Assembly: GCA_964510525.1 (NCBI GenBank)
Contig: CAZECE010000077.1
Location: 1-53,565 of the forward strand
Reading direction: 5' to 3'
DNA from: CAZECE01 sp964510525
GTDB lineage: Bacteria > Pseudomonadota > Gammaproteobacteria > Pseudomonadales > JANQJO01
DNA: 53,565 nt
Shown here one piece after another: positions 35,588 through 44,557 of the stretch (the first letter of the stretch is position 1; every line of letters starts with the position of its first letter). The notes beneath the pieces are model-generated. The model worked only from the letters and a program-made list of their open reading frames with translations, did not search any database and was not told the DNA's origin. The position numbers were made by a program, and so were the translations under genes.

Positions 35588-35965
35588 TTAGTGCGCGATT
35601 CCTTCGATTTCAATGAGGGCGCCTTTGGGCAGTTGGCTGACACCGATGGCTGCGCGTGCTGGAAAAGGTTCAGGAACGTATTGAGCCATGATCTCGTTTA
35701 CTAATCCAAAGTGTTCTAACGATAATAAATAGATTCTCAGTTGAACCACGTGGTGAAAGTTTTTTTCAGCGGCTTGTAAAACGGCGGCCAGATTTTTAAA
35801 GACTTGATGAATTTGGGGTTCGATGGCGTCACTGATTAACGCGCCGCTTTGCGGGTCCAATGGAATTTGACCTGAGAGGTAAAGTGTTTCTCCAGATAAC
35901 ACCGCTTGTGAATACGTACCAATGGCCGCGGGCGCTTGATCGGTATGAATGATTTTTTTGTTCAT
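35588..35965 (-). CDS. ridA: RidA family enamine/imine deaminase
   Basis: Hydrolyses reactive 2-aminoacrylate-type intermediates released by PLP enzymes. The 125-residue protein starts with IIHTDQAPAAIGTYSQAV and has LYLSGQIPLDP. The C-terminal ARAAIGVSQLPKGALIEIEGIA contains the substrate-binding Arg and catalytic-site Glu of the archetypal RidA subgroup. It follows spoT by 2 bases. spoT-ridA is a common gammaproteobacterial pair. Confidence 0.95.
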   Translation of the reverse strand: MNKKIIHTDQAPAAIGTYSQAVLSGETLYLSGQIPLDPQSGALISDAIEPQIHQVFKNLAAVLQAAEKNFHHVVQLRIYLLSLEHFGLVNEIMAQYVPEPFPARAAIGVSQLPKGALIEIEGIAH

Positions 35966-35967
35966 GT

Positions 35968-38094
35968 TTATTGGCCTTTCATTCGAGTGATTTTGGCAAT
36001 GGATTGATTTATCCTGAGTCGGCGAATGATGCGTGCGAGCTGGATTCTATCACGAACCGAGACAGTTAGATGCAGTACACTGACTTCCATGTCTTTCTCG
36101 GCCATGTTGATGGCGTCTATGTTGGCTTGACAAAGCGCAATGGCATTTGCAACAGAGGCCAGTACGCCTTTTTGATTCAAGACTTCTAGGCGTAAAGAAG
36201 CGCTGTATTCAGCGGTTTGTTCCGTATCCCAGTTAACGGTCAGGCATTTTTCTGGGTTATTTTCTTGTTCTCGGGTCATGTTACGGCAGGCATCAACATG
36301 TACGATTAACCCTCGACCAGGACTGAGGTACGCCATGATGCTGTCGCCTGGGATCGGGTTACAGCATTTAGCGAACTGCACGACCAAACCTTCGCTGCCT
36401 TGAATGGTGAGGGGGGCGCTGATTGGTGTGTGTGTGGGTTCTTCTTGTAATATCAATTGTTGGGCTACGATGGGGGCAATGCGTTTACCCAGGCCAATGT
36501 CTTCTAATAATTGGTCTAGGGTCGTGACGCCCACGTTTTTAGCCAAGGCATCGCCGGTTTTTTGAGTGTGTTTTTCGAAGTCAAATCCTTCAGCGGCAAA
36601 GGCTTTGTTTAATAACCGTTTGCCAAGCGCAATGGATTCCGCTTGGCGTTGGTTTTTTAAGAAGTGTTTAATCTGTGCTCGGGCCTTACCTGTGACCACG
36701 AAATTCAGCCAACTGGCTTGAGGCGTGCTTTGTTCTGAGGTATTGATTTGTACCGACTGACCGTTTTCAAGTGGCGTACTGAGGGGGGCTGGCTGGTCGT
36801 CGATGATGGCGGAGATGCAATGGGTGCCAATGTCGGTGTGAATGGCGTAGGCGAAGTCGACCGCGGTTGCGCCTTTGGGTAATTCTAAGATATCGCCTTT
36901 GGGAGAAAATAAGAAGACTTCATCGGGAAACAGATCAATTTTAACGTTTTCAATGAACTCTAATGAATTGCCCGCGTTTTTTTGTAAATCCAGTAAGGCC
37001 TTTAACCAGGAGCGGGTGCTGATGGGCGCTTCTTGTGGTTCGTTGTCGTTGGTTTTAAGGTGTTTGTATCGCCAGTGGGCGGCAATGCCGTGGTTGGCCA
37101 TCGCTTCCATCTTTTTGGTGCGAATTTGCACTTCAATTGGCACACCTTCAGGGCCAATCAAGGTGGTATGAATGGATTGGTAATCGTTGGTTTTGGGTAA
37201 AGCGATGTAGTCTTTAAAGCGGCCGGGGATGGGTTTGTAAAGATTATGCACTAAGCCTAGGCTGCGATAACAATCATCCAGACTGTTCACGATGATGCGA
37301 ATGCCGTATACATCCATGATTTGCATGAAAGACTTGCGTTGCAATTTCATTTTTTGATAAATGCTGTATAGGTGTTTTTCTCGGCTTTGGACTTGGCCTT
37401 CAATGTGCTGTTCGTCAAGTTGATTGATGATGCTTTGGGTCAGGATTGACATAATTTCAGTGCGGTTGCCGCGCGCTTGTTGCACCGCACGTTGAATGCG
37501 CTGGGAGCGCATTGGGTAGAGGGCACGAAAACCTAAGTCTTCAAATTCCACTCGGAAGTCGTTCATGCCCAACCGGTTGGCGATGGGGGCGTAAATTTCC
37601 AAGGTTTCGGTGGCAATGCGACGGCGTTTGGCGGCGTTCAAAACACTGAGGGTGCGCATGTTGTGTAATCGATCCGCCAGTTTCACCATGATGACTCGAA
37701 TGTCTCGAGTCATGGCCAGCATCATTTTCCGGAAGTTCTCCGCTTGAGCGACGGCCTGGGAGGCAAATTCAATGGCAGTGATTTTACTGACCCCGTCGAC
37801 GATTTCAGACACACTGGGGCTGAATTGTTTGGCAATGGTGCTTTTGGAAATGTTGCAGTCTTCGATGACGTCATGCAGTAATGCGGCGGTCAAGGTCGAG
37901 GCATCCATTTGAATGCCAGCTAGAATGTTAGCGACTGAAACTGGGTGGGTGATGTAGGGCTCACCGCTGCGACGGTATTGCCCCTCATGGGCCTCGCGCG
38001 CAAAATAGTAAGCATCAATAATGAGCGACTTTTGTTCGTCCGGTAAATAACCAATGTGAGACACCAAGGACGATTGGAGTGGGTCCTGTCGCAT
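35968..38094 (-). CDS. spoT: Bifunctional (p)ppGpp synthetase/hydrolase SpoT
   Basis: Controls the stringent-response alarmone. The order is complete: HD hydrolase domain with His50 and His74-Asp75 (HPVSVANILAG and ALLHDVIED), and synthetase domain (YGIRIIV near 263, DYIALPKTNDYQSIHTTL). A TGS domain follows at about 388-450 (FLFSPKGDILELPKGATAVDFAYAIH), then a helical region and a C-terminal ACT domain (about 630-705). Intact hydrolase residues make it SpoT rather than RelA. The 708-residue length is normal. It follows rpoZ by 18 bases. Confidence 0.98.
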   Translation of the reverse strand: MRQDPLQSSLVSHIGYLPDEQKSLIIDAYYFAREAHEGQYRRSGEPYITHPVSVANILAGIQMDASTLTAALLHDVIEDCNISKSTIAKQFSPSVSEIVDGVSKITAIEFASQAVAQAENFRKMMLAMTRDIRVIMVKLADRLHNMRTLSVLNAAKRRRIATETLEIYAPIANRLGMNDFRVEFEDLGFRALYPMRSQRIQRAVQQARGNRTEIMSILTQSIINQLDEQHIEGQVQSREKHLYSIYQKMKLQRKSFMQIMDVYGIRIIVNSLDDCYRSLGLVHNLYKPIPGRFKDYIALPKTNDYQSIHTTLIGPEGVPIEVQIRTKKMEAMANHGIAAHWRYKHLKTNDNEPQEAPISTRSWLKALLDLQKNAGNSLEFIENVKIDLFPDEVFLFSPKGDILELPKGATAVDFAYAIHTDIGTHCISAIIDDQPAPLSTPLENGQSVQINTSEQSTPQASWLNFVVTGKARAQIKHFLKNQRQAESIALGKRLLNKAFAAEGFDFEKHTQKTGDALAKNVGVTTLDQLLEDIGLGKRIAPIVAQQLILQEEPTHTPISAPLTIQGSEGLVVQFAKCCNPIPGDSIMAYLSPGRGLIVHVDACRNMTREQENNPEKCLTVNWDTEQTAEYSASLRLEVLNQKGVLASVANAIALCQANIDAINMAEKDMEVSVLHLTVSVRDRIQLARIIRRLRINQSIAKITRMKGQ

Positions 38095-38112
38095 GTTCCA
38101 AGACCCTAAGGT

Positions 38113-38343
38113 TTAAACCGTTGAGGTTGTGTTGTCGCTTTCGAGCAGAACCGTTTTATCAATATAGCCTTTGGCAAATTCGCGAAGTGCGACGACTGTG
38201 GGCTTGTCGTTATTCCAAGGGACATGTGGGTCTTTGCCATAAACCGCTAATTGACGAGCGCGTTTTGAAGTGACTAAAACCAAATCAAAACGGCTGGATC
38301 CAGGGTCAGTTTCAAAGCAGTCATCTTGGGTAATACGAGCCAT
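38113..38343 (-). CDS. rpoZ: RNA polymerase omega subunit
   Basis: Chaperones the beta-prime subunit and, in E. coli, forms part of a ppGpp site. The family sequence is clear: MARITQDDCFETD, RFDLVLVTSKRARQL and NDKPTVVALREFAKG. The 76 residues are slightly shorter than E. coli (91) at the C-terminus. AAGGAT precedes the ATG. Normally the gene follows gmk directly, but here an AAA+ gene on the opposite strand separates them, so rpoZ needs its own promoter. Confidence 0.97.
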   Translation of the reverse strand: MARITQDDCFETDPGSSRFDLVLVTSKRARQLAVYGKDPHVPWNNDKPTVVALREFAKGYIDKTVLLESDNTTSTV

Positions 38344-38392
38344 TTTCTTATCCTTTTTTCAATGATGTGAACCAAAATCACAAGAACTCTCG

Positions 38393-38398
38393 ATTATA
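38393..38398 (-). promoter_or_regulatory. Probable -10 element of the rpoZ-spoT-ridA promoter
   Basis: On the minus strand the sequence reads GCACTATAATC, a perfect TATAAT hexamer, about 50 bases before rpoZ. The -35 region at the expected distance (TTTCAC) is weak. A run of nine T lies just upstream on the same strand. Confidence 0.5.
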
Positions 38399-38532
38399 GT
38401 GCAAAAAAAAAGCCCGTGAAACTCTTTAAGGTTCATTAAGCCTCTTTAAAAGTACTTTAAAACGCGGAATATCGATTTTTTTACTTTTTTATTAACTGTC
38501 TGATTTGGAAGGAATTTGCTTTTCTTGTTGCT

Positions 38533-38565
38533 ATCCGGGCAAATTACACGGTAATATGCCCGGAT
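38533..38565. promoter_or_regulatory. Inverted repeat overlapping the start codon of the AAA+ gene
   Basis: ATCCGGGCA (38533-38541) and TGCCCGGAT (38557-38565) flank inner arms ATTAC (38543-38547) and GTAAT (38551-38555), with a single A-A mismatch and a 3-base loop. The right arm includes the first two bases of the ATG at 38564. Weak promoter hexamers TTGCTA (38528-38533) and TAATAT (38552-38557) overlap it. It could be an operator for autoregulation or an mRNA hairpin hiding the start. Confidence 0.7.
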
Positions 38566-39709
38566 GATGATTGATAGGTCGCTAACGCCCTTATTGGCAC
38601 AGTCAAAAAAAAGCATTTTTTTGCTGGGCCCTCGCCAGACAGGTAAGTCTACACTTTTTAGGCAGCATCAGGCTGACTTGGTGATTGATCTGTCCCGTGA
38701 AGTTGAGTATCTGGCTTTTGCTCAAAATCCCTCTGAATTAGAAAGCCGAATTGCAGGGTCTCAGCCGAAGCTTGTTTTTGTCGACGAGGTTCAGCGCTTA
38801 CCCAGTTTGCTGAATACCATTCAGCATCTTATTGATTACCATCCAGAACTGCGTTTCTTGCTGACAGGGTCCAGTGCTCGAAAATTGAAAAGAGGGCAAG
38901 CCAATTTATTACCTGGCAGGATCCATACGTTTCACATTGGCCCATTGTCTGTTGCGGAATTGGGGTATCAAGTAGATGAAAAAGTGGCTTTAATGACGGG
39001 GACGCTTCCAGGTATTTACACGGAAGACTCTGAGCGTGATCGAGAAAAAACATTAACAACCTACAGCGCCACTTATTTAAAAGAAGAAATACAGGCCGAA
39101 GCGTTAACCCGAAATGTAGAGGGGTTTGCTCGTTTTCTTTCTATTGCAGCGGCTTCGGTTACGGAATTTTTGGACATGACTAAGCTGGCATCGCAAGCGC
39201 AAATCAGCCGGCAGTCAGCTAGTCGGTACTTTGAAATACTTGAAGAAACGTTGATTGTTCATAGAGTGGACAGTTTTGCAAAATCCGTACGCAAACGATT
39301 GGTTCAGCATCCGCGGTATTTTTTCTTTGATAATGGTGTTTTGAACGGTTTGCTAAAAAACTTCACGCTCTCAGCCGATCGCATTGGTCGTTTGTTTGAC
39401 AATCTGTTTTTTTCACAATTAATGTGTTCCGCTCAGGCAAAGGATCTCGACATTAAAGTCAGTGCCTATCGTACTTCGCATGGAGCTGAGGTGGATTTTA
39501 TTGTTGAGTTAAATAGAGAAATTTGGGCGATTGAATTAAAAGCCTCTCAGAATGTTGGGGCTGCTGATTTGTCAGGGTTGAAAAGTTTTGCTCTCTATCA
39601 TCAAGCTGCACACCGCTCTTGTGTTGCTTACATGGGGAGTTCTAAGAAAACAATTGATGGTGTGGATGTCTTTCCATGGCAGGAGCTATTAAAAGTCATG
39701 GGGCTGTGA
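38564..39709 (+). CDS. AAA+ ATPase of the COG1373 / DUF4143 type (copy 1)
   Basis: ATP-binding protein of unknown biological role. The N-terminal AAA domain has Walker A GPRQTGKST (22-30), Walker B VFVDEVQ (71-77) and sensor-like TGSSARKL (101-108). A winged-helix-like section lies at about 203-232. The C-terminal DUF4143 region contains GAEVDFIV with Asp311 and IELKAS with Glu324-x-Lys326, the pattern of a PD-(D/E)XK nuclease fold. It sits between gmk and rpoZ on the opposite strand and breaks that conserved pair. Codons are more A+T-rich than those of the neighbours at 40-45 kb. A second, divergent member is at 45.8 kb. Family call is firm, function unknown. Confidence 0.9.
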   Translation: MMIDRSLTPLLAQSKKSIFLLGPRQTGKSTLFRQHQADLVIDLSREVEYLAFAQNPSELESRIAGSQPKLVFVDEVQRLPSLLNTIQHLIDYHPELRFLLTGSSARKLKRGQANLLPGRIHTFHIGPLSVAELGYQVDEKVALMTGTLPGIYTEDSERDREKTLTTYSATYLKEEIQAEALTRNVEGFARFLSIAAASVTEFLDMTKLASQAQISRQSASRYFEILEETLIVHRVDSFAKSVRKRLVQHPRYFFFDNGVLNGLLKNFTLSADRIGRLFDNLFFSQLMCSAQAKDLDIKVSAYRTSHGAEVDFIVELNREIWAIELKASQNVGAADLSGLKSFALYHQAAHRSCVAYMGSSKKTIDGVDVFPWQELLKVMGL

Positions 39710-39731
39710 GTTGGACCACACCGTGGTTATG

Positions 39732-40343
39732 TTACGCCAATAACTGCTCTATCAAAGGGCGCAGTGTTTTTGAAGCCGAATGAATATTTAAACGCGAAGC
39801 GGTGATGATAGCCTCCAGCTCTTGAACGGCTTGATCAAAATCATCGTTGACGACTAAATGGTCGTATTCTGGGTAATGCGAAATCTCCTCTTGGGCTTCG
39901 GAGAGTCGTTGCTGAATGACAGAGTCGCTGTCTTGTTGTCTTTGGTTAAGACGCTTTTTGAGCGTCTCCAAACAAGGGGGGAGAATAAAAATACTTTGGG
40001 CTTCGGGGATCAGCTTGCGCACCTGTTGGGCGCCTTGCCAATCAATTTCTAAAATCACATCTTGGCCTTGTTTGAGGCGATCGGTAACCCAGGTTTGTGA
40101 TGTGCCGTACCAATTGCCGAATACTTCGGCGTGTTCTAAAAACTCACTATTGCCTAACATATCTTGGAAAGCGGCTTGATCAACAAAATGGTAGTTGATG
40201 CCATCGGCTTCACCTGGGCGTTTGCTGCGAGTGGTGTGCGAGATCGAGACTTCAATGGCGTCCAGCGTACTGACCAGTTGTTTGATTAAACTGGTTTTTC
40301 CTGTTCCAGAGGCAGCTGAAATGATAAACAGGGTTCCACTCAT
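39732..40343 (-). CDS. gmk: Guanylate kinase
   Basis: Phosphorylates GMP to GDP. The P-loop is SGTGKTS (12-18), and the GMP-binding signature is SISHTTRSKRPGEADGINYHFV (34-55). The 203 residues match E. coli (207). It converges with the AAA+ gene (22-base gap holding only a 5-bp hairpin, ACCAC-acc-GTGGT). Its leader carries a 14-bp tandem duplication. Its usual downstream partner rpoZ now lies 1.4 kb away beyond the inserted gene. Confidence 0.97.
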   Translation of the reverse strand: MSGTLFIISAASGTGKTSLIKQLVSTLDAIEVSISHTTRSKRPGEADGINYHFVDQAAFQDMLGNSEFLEHAEVFGNWYGTSQTWVTDRLKQGQDVILEIDWQGAQQVRKLIPEAQSIFILPPCLETLKKRLNQRQQDSDSVIQQRLSEAQEEISHYPEYDHLVVNDDFDQAVQELEAIITASRLNIHSASKTLRPLIEQLLA

Positions 40344-40355
40344 GGTAATCTTCTA

Positions 40356-40383
40356 CTTTGTTAATGTTTCTTTGTTAATGTTT
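40356..40383. repeat. 14-bp tandem duplication in the gmk leader
   Basis: CTTTGTTAATGTTT occurs twice head-to-tail (40356-40369 and 40370-40383), 13 bases upstream of the gmk start and within the gmk-edd divergent gap (40344-40496). Probably a slippage duplication. Confidence 0.8.
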
Positions 40384-40496
40384 AATTGATTTAAAGTTCA
40401 GGATTGTAACGCTGATTGCAGCTACTGTGTAGTTCATCGTATCTCACGGTAACTCATACTCGTTCATAGTTTTTTGTTTAACGGTAAGGATACAGT

Positions 40497-42284
40497 ATGG
40501 TTGAGCCTCATCCGGTATTGGTCGACGTTGTTACACGCATTCAACAGCGTAGCCAACAAACACGAAGCGCTTATCTTCGGTTGATGCAGCAAATGGCTTC
40601 TGGTGATGTGCAGCGGGGTAAGCTCTCGTGCTCGAACAGCGCTCATGGGGTGGCGGTGTTAAGTGAGGATGAAAAGCAGCGTTTCATTCAACAAGATTGG
40701 CAGAATGTCGGCGTGGTGACGGCCTATAACGATATGCTCTCAGCTCATCAGCCTTATCACGATTATCCCGAAAAAATTCGCGAGATATTAAAAGCCCACA
40801 ACGTCAGCGTTCAGGTAGCAGGCGGTGTGCCGGCGATGTGTGATGGGGTGACCCAAGGGCAGCCGGGCATGGAGCTTTCTTTGTTCAGCCGTGACACCAT
40901 TGCTCGCAGCACCGCGATTGCCCTGTCTCATCAGATGTTTGATGCAGCGGTCTTACTGGGGATTTGCGATAAAATTGTGCCGGGCTTGTTAATCGGTGCT
41001 TTGCAGTTTGGCCATTTGCCGACTGTTTTTCTGCCGTCGGGGCCGATGCCGAGTGGTTTGTCGAATCCTGAAAAAAGTCGAATTCGTCAAGCCTTTGCGG
41101 AGGGCAAGGTGGGTGAGTCTGAACTGTTAGACGCTGAAATGCAGTGTTATCACAGTCCAGGTACTTGCACCTTTTACGGTACGGCCAACAGCAATCAGAT
41201 GTTGATGGAATTTATGGGGCTGCATTTACCGGGGGCGTCTTTTGTGAATCCTGGGACAGCTGAACGTGATGCCTTTACTCAGCAAGCGCTGACGTTATTA
41301 GCTCAACAAATGCAGGCGGAGCAGCCGATCCGTTTGTATGAGGTAATTAATGAATACAGCCTGGTCAATGCTGTCGTGGGGTTACTGGCAACGGGCGGTT
41401 CGACCAATCATACTTTGCACTTGGTCGCCATCGCTAAAGCGTGTGGTCTGGTACTGACTTGGCAAGATTTTGCGGACCTGGCCCAGGTGGTGCCGCTCAT
41501 TGTTCGCGTGTATCCCAATGGCGTGGCGGATGTTAATACCTTCCACGAACAAGGTGGCATGGAAACCTGTATGGGTGAATTGTTGTCAGCTGGATTGCTT
41601 TTTTCTGATGAGGGGCAGGTAAAAACGGCTTTCGGTATTCCTTTTAGTGAGTATGGGGCGCGTCGAAAACCGGTTGCTGAGAGTAATCCAGTGTTGCGCC
41701 CAGTCGCGGCACCGTTTTTGCCAAGCAGCGGCTTACGTGTGGTGTCGGGGAATTTAGGGCAGGCTGTTGTCAAGACCTCGGCGGTGGACCCTGAGTATTG
41801 GGCTATTAAAGCGCCGGCTCGTGTGTTTCAAGATCAGGTGTCATTAAAACATGCGTTTCAACAGGGGGAGTTGACGGAGGATTTTGTGGCGGTGGTGCGT
41901 TATCAAGGTCCTTGTGCGAATGGGATGCCAGAACTTCATCAGTTGATGCCCATTATGAGCAGCCTGCAGGATCAGGGTATTCGGGTTGCGTTATTGACCG
42001 ATGGTCGGTTGTCGGGGGCTTCTGGTAAGGTGTTGGCGGCTTTGCACTGCACGCCAGAAGCTTTGCAAGGTGAGGGTTTAGCGCGCATTCATAATGGTGA
42101 TCTGATTGAGCTGGACGCTGAGCACGGCGTTTTGCATTGTGATGTCCCTGAGGCGGAGTGGCAGCAGCGCATTGTGAGTCATCCCGATCATCTGCAAGCA
42201 GCGCCTTTAGGGGTTGGGCGGGATTTGTTTTCAGTTCTGCGCAGTCAATGTTCGGATGCCAGCACAGGTGCGACGACCTTCTGA
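40497..42284 (+). CDS. edd: Phosphogluconate dehydratase (Entner-Doudoroff)
   Basis: Dehydrates 6-phosphogluconate to KDPG; an iron-sulfur enzyme of the IlvD/Edd family. The sequence has AYNDMLSAHQPY, VAGGVPAMCDGVTQGQPGMELSLFSRD (cluster Cys), GICDKIVPGLL (cluster Cys), SPGTCTFYGTANSNQM (cluster Cys), and the C-terminal TDGRLSGASGKVLAALH. These local forms and the 595-residue length are of Edd rather than IlvD. TAAGGA lies 6 bases before the ATG. No eda, zwf or glk is adjacent, unusual for an Entner-Doudoroff gene. It precedes uvrD by 20 bases. Confidence 0.95.
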   Translation: MVEPHPVLVDVVTRIQQRSQQTRSAYLRLMQQMASGDVQRGKLSCSNSAHGVAVLSEDEKQRFIQQDWQNVGVVTAYNDMLSAHQPYHDYPEKIREILKAHNVSVQVAGGVPAMCDGVTQGQPGMELSLFSRDTIARSTAIALSHQMFDAAVLLGICDKIVPGLLIGALQFGHLPTVFLPSGPMPSGLSNPEKSRIRQAFAEGKVGESELLDAEMQCYHSPGTCTFYGTANSNQMLMEFMGLHLPGASFVNPGTAERDAFTQQALTLLAQQMQAEQPIRLYEVINEYSLVNAVVGLLATGGSTNHTLHLVAIAKACGLVLTWQDFADLAQVVPLIVRVYPNGVADVNTFHEQGGMETCMGELLSAGLLFSDEGQVKTAFGIPFSEYGARRKPVAESNPVLRPVAAPFLPSSGLRVVSGNLGQAVVKTSAVDPEYWAIKAPARVFQDQVSLKHAFQQGELTEDFVAVVRYQGPCANGMPELHQLMPIMSSLQDQGIRVALLTDGRLSGASGKVLAALHCTPEALQGEGLARIHNGDLIELDAEHGVLHCDVPEAEWQQRIVSHPDHLQAAPLGVGRDLFSVLRSQCSDASTGATTF

Positions 42285-42304
42285 TTCCGTTACAATCAGC
42301 CGCC

Positions 42305-44557
42305 ATGATGACTCAAGATTTAGTTTCCGGGCTTAATCAAGCCCAAGCTCAGGCTGTGACCTCTGCCTCGCCGCATTTGTTGGTGTTGGCGGGTGCTGGT
42401 AGTGGTAAAACGCGTGTGTTAGTTCATCGTATGGGCTGGCTGATGCAAAAGGGTTTGCAGCCGCATCAAATTATGGCTGTTACCTTTACCAATAAAGCGG
42501 CCAGTGAGATGCGCGCTCGTATTGAAGCGCTGATGGGTTATGGCACTCAGGCCATGTGGGTGGGGACGTTCCATGGCATTGCGCACCGTTTGCTGCGCAC
42601 CCATTGGCAACAAGCTGGGCTGCCGGAACAATTCCAGATTTTAGATTCTGAAGATCAATTGCGTTTGGTGAAGCGGGTGCTGCAAGAGTTGTCGTTGGAT
42701 GAAGAAAAGTGGCCGGCACGTCAGCAGCAATGGTTTATCAATCAGCAAAAAGACGAAGGCCGTCGTGCGGAACAGGTGCCGCAAGGGCATGATCCGTTTT
42801 CGCAAACTCAAGTGCGGATTTATCAGCATTATGAAACCCTGTGTCAACGATCGGGCATGTTGGATTTTGCGGACTTGTTATTACGCGCTAAAGAGTTGTG
42901 GATGAAATGCCCGGACTTGTTGGCGCATTACCAGCGCCGGTTTCAGCATGTGTTGGTGGACGAGTTTCAAGACACCAATACGATTCAATACGACTGGTTA
43001 AAGTTGTTGGCGGCGGATCAAATCGATGTCACCGTGGTGGGGGACGATGACCAATCCATTTATGGCTGGCGCGGCGCTAAAATTGAAAACATTCACCAGT
43101 TTGGGCGTGATTACCAGCCTCATGAAACCGTACGTTTGGAACAAAATTACCGATCGACCGCCTGTATTTTACAAGCCGCCAATGGGGTCATCGCCAACAA
43201 CGGTGGCCGCTTAGGCAAAGAGTTGTGGACAGACGGCCATAAAGGCGATCCCATTGAGCTGTATGCGGCATTTAATGAATTGGAAGAAGCTCGCTATGTA
43301 GCGGAAAAAATTCAAACGTTGGCGGCGGCAGGTCGGTCTTATCAGGACATGGCGATCCTGTATCGTTCTAATGCGCAATCTCGTGTGATGGAAGAAGCGT
43401 TGCTCAGAGCGCAATTGCCGTATCGTATTTATGGTGGGTTTCGATTCTTCGAGCGGGCCGAAATTAAAAATACTTTGGCGTATGTCCGTTTAATGCAGTC
43501 GCGTCAGGATGATGCGGCGTTTGAGCGAGTGATTAACTTACCCACCCGAGGGGTTGGTGGTAAAACCTTAGATTTGGTGCGTGAACGTGCGCGCACGTTA
43601 GAAATTTCGTTGTTTGATGCGGCCCAGCAACTGATTACTGGGGCCGAGCTGCCTTCGAGAGCGCGTTCGGCTTTGGCGGGTTTTATCGATTTGGTCGCAG
43701 AGCTGGCGCAATACGCGCAAGACCAGACGTTGTCAGAGGCGGTCGAGTTTGTCATTCAACGCACAGGCTTGGTTGAGCACTATCAAAAGGAAAAGGGTGA
43801 AAAAGGTCGAGCCCGCATTGAAAACTTACAAGAATTGGTGACGGCCGCGCGAGAATTTAATGATGTGGCGTCTATTGAGCAGGGCGATGCGGCACAGGGT
43901 GCAGCAGAAGGCACTAGAGCCGAGACTCATGCCGCAATAGCCGCTTTCTTGGATCATGCTGCTTTAGAGTCAGGCGATTTACAGGCTGATGCCGATCAAG
44001 ACTCGGTGCAGTTAATGACGTTACACAGCGCCAAGGGGTTAGAATTTCCAGTGGTGTTTTTGGTGGGCGTGGAAGAAGGCGTGTTTCCCAGTTCGCAATC
44101 GATTGATGATGTGTCGCGTCTCGAAGAAGAGCGTCGCTTGTGTTATGTGGGGATCACGCGGGCGATGCAAAAGCTGTTCATCACCCATGCGGAAAGCCGG
44201 CGTGTGTATGGCCGCGACAAAATGCACATGCCGTCACGCTTTATCCGTGAAATTCCCGACAATCTGATTGAGGCGGTGCGACCAAAAAGTTTTGTAGCAC
44301 GCCCGGCGTCGTATCGACAGTCTTCAGCTTCTCAGGCGCCTTATCAAACATCCCCTAAAATGGCGACATCAGCGGTCTCTGAGGGCGGTTTTCAACTGGG
44401 TGAAAGGGTGCGGCACAATACCTTTGGTGAAGGCACGATTTTGGGGTTCGAAGGCACGGGGGCTCATGCCCGAGTGCAAGTGAATTTTGTTGGCCAGGGC
44501 AGTAAGTGGTTAGTATTACAGTATGCGAAATTAACGTCAGTGAGTGAGTGTTTATGA
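42305..44557 (+). CDS. uvrD: DNA helicase II UvrD
   Basis: Superfamily 1A 3'-5' helicase for mismatch and nucleotide-excision repair. The frame is open from further upstream, but the family N-terminus begins at ATG 42305 (or 42308), giving 750 residues. Motif I is AGAGSGKT (29-36), motif II VDEFQDTN, motif III GDDDQSIYGWRGA, later LMTLHSAKGLEFPVVFLVG and the motif VI region EERRLCYVGITRAM. The C-terminal Tudor-like end (GERVRHNTFGEGTILGF) separates it from Rep. It follows edd by 20 bases and overlaps the next gene by an ATGA. Confidence 0.96.
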   Translation: MMTQDLVSGLNQAQAQAVTSASPHLLVLAGAGSGKTRVLVHRMGWLMQKGLQPHQIMAVTFTNKAASEMRARIEALMGYGTQAMWVGTFHGIAHRLLRTHWQQAGLPEQFQILDSEDQLRLVKRVLQELSLDEEKWPARQQQWFINQQKDEGRRAEQVPQGHDPFSQTQVRIYQHYETLCQRSGMLDFADLLLRAKELWMKCPDLLAHYQRRFQHVLVDEFQDTNTIQYDWLKLLAADQIDVTVVGDDDQSIYGWRGAKIENIHQFGRDYQPHETVRLEQNYRSTACILQAANGVIANNGGRLGKELWTDGHKGDPIELYAAFNELEEARYVAEKIQTLAAAGRSYQDMAILYRSNAQSRVMEEALLRAQLPYRIYGGFRFFERAEIKNTLAYVRLMQSRQDDAAFERVINLPTRGVGGKTLDLVRERARTLEISLFDAAQQLITGAELPSRARSALAGFIDLVAELAQYAQDQTLSEAVEFVIQRTGLVEHYQKEKGEKGRARIENLQELVTAAREFNDVASIEQGDAAQGAAEGTRAETHAAIAAFLDHAALESGDLQADADQDSVQLMTLHSAKGLEFPVVFLVGVEEGVFPSSQSIDDVSRLEEERRLCYVGITRAMQKLFITHAESRRVYGRDKMHMPSRFIREIPDNLIEAVRPKSFVARPASYRQSSASQAPYQTSPKMATSAVSEGGFQLGERVRHNTFGEGTILGFEGTGAHARVQVNFVGQGSKWLVLQYAKLTSVSECL

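Noticed and set aside
38401..38440. Intrinsic terminator before rpoZ, from the run of nine T on the minus strand
   Set aside because: The bases before the run do not form a stable G+C-rich stem.
40497..42284. Dihydroxy-acid dehydratase (IlvD) for the 595-residue dehydratase
   Set aside because: Local motifs and length are those of Edd, although both share the iron-sulfur fold.
42158..42304. Longer UvrD reading inside edd
   Set aside because: The added 49 residues overlap edd and are not UvrD-like; the family N-terminus starts at 42305.
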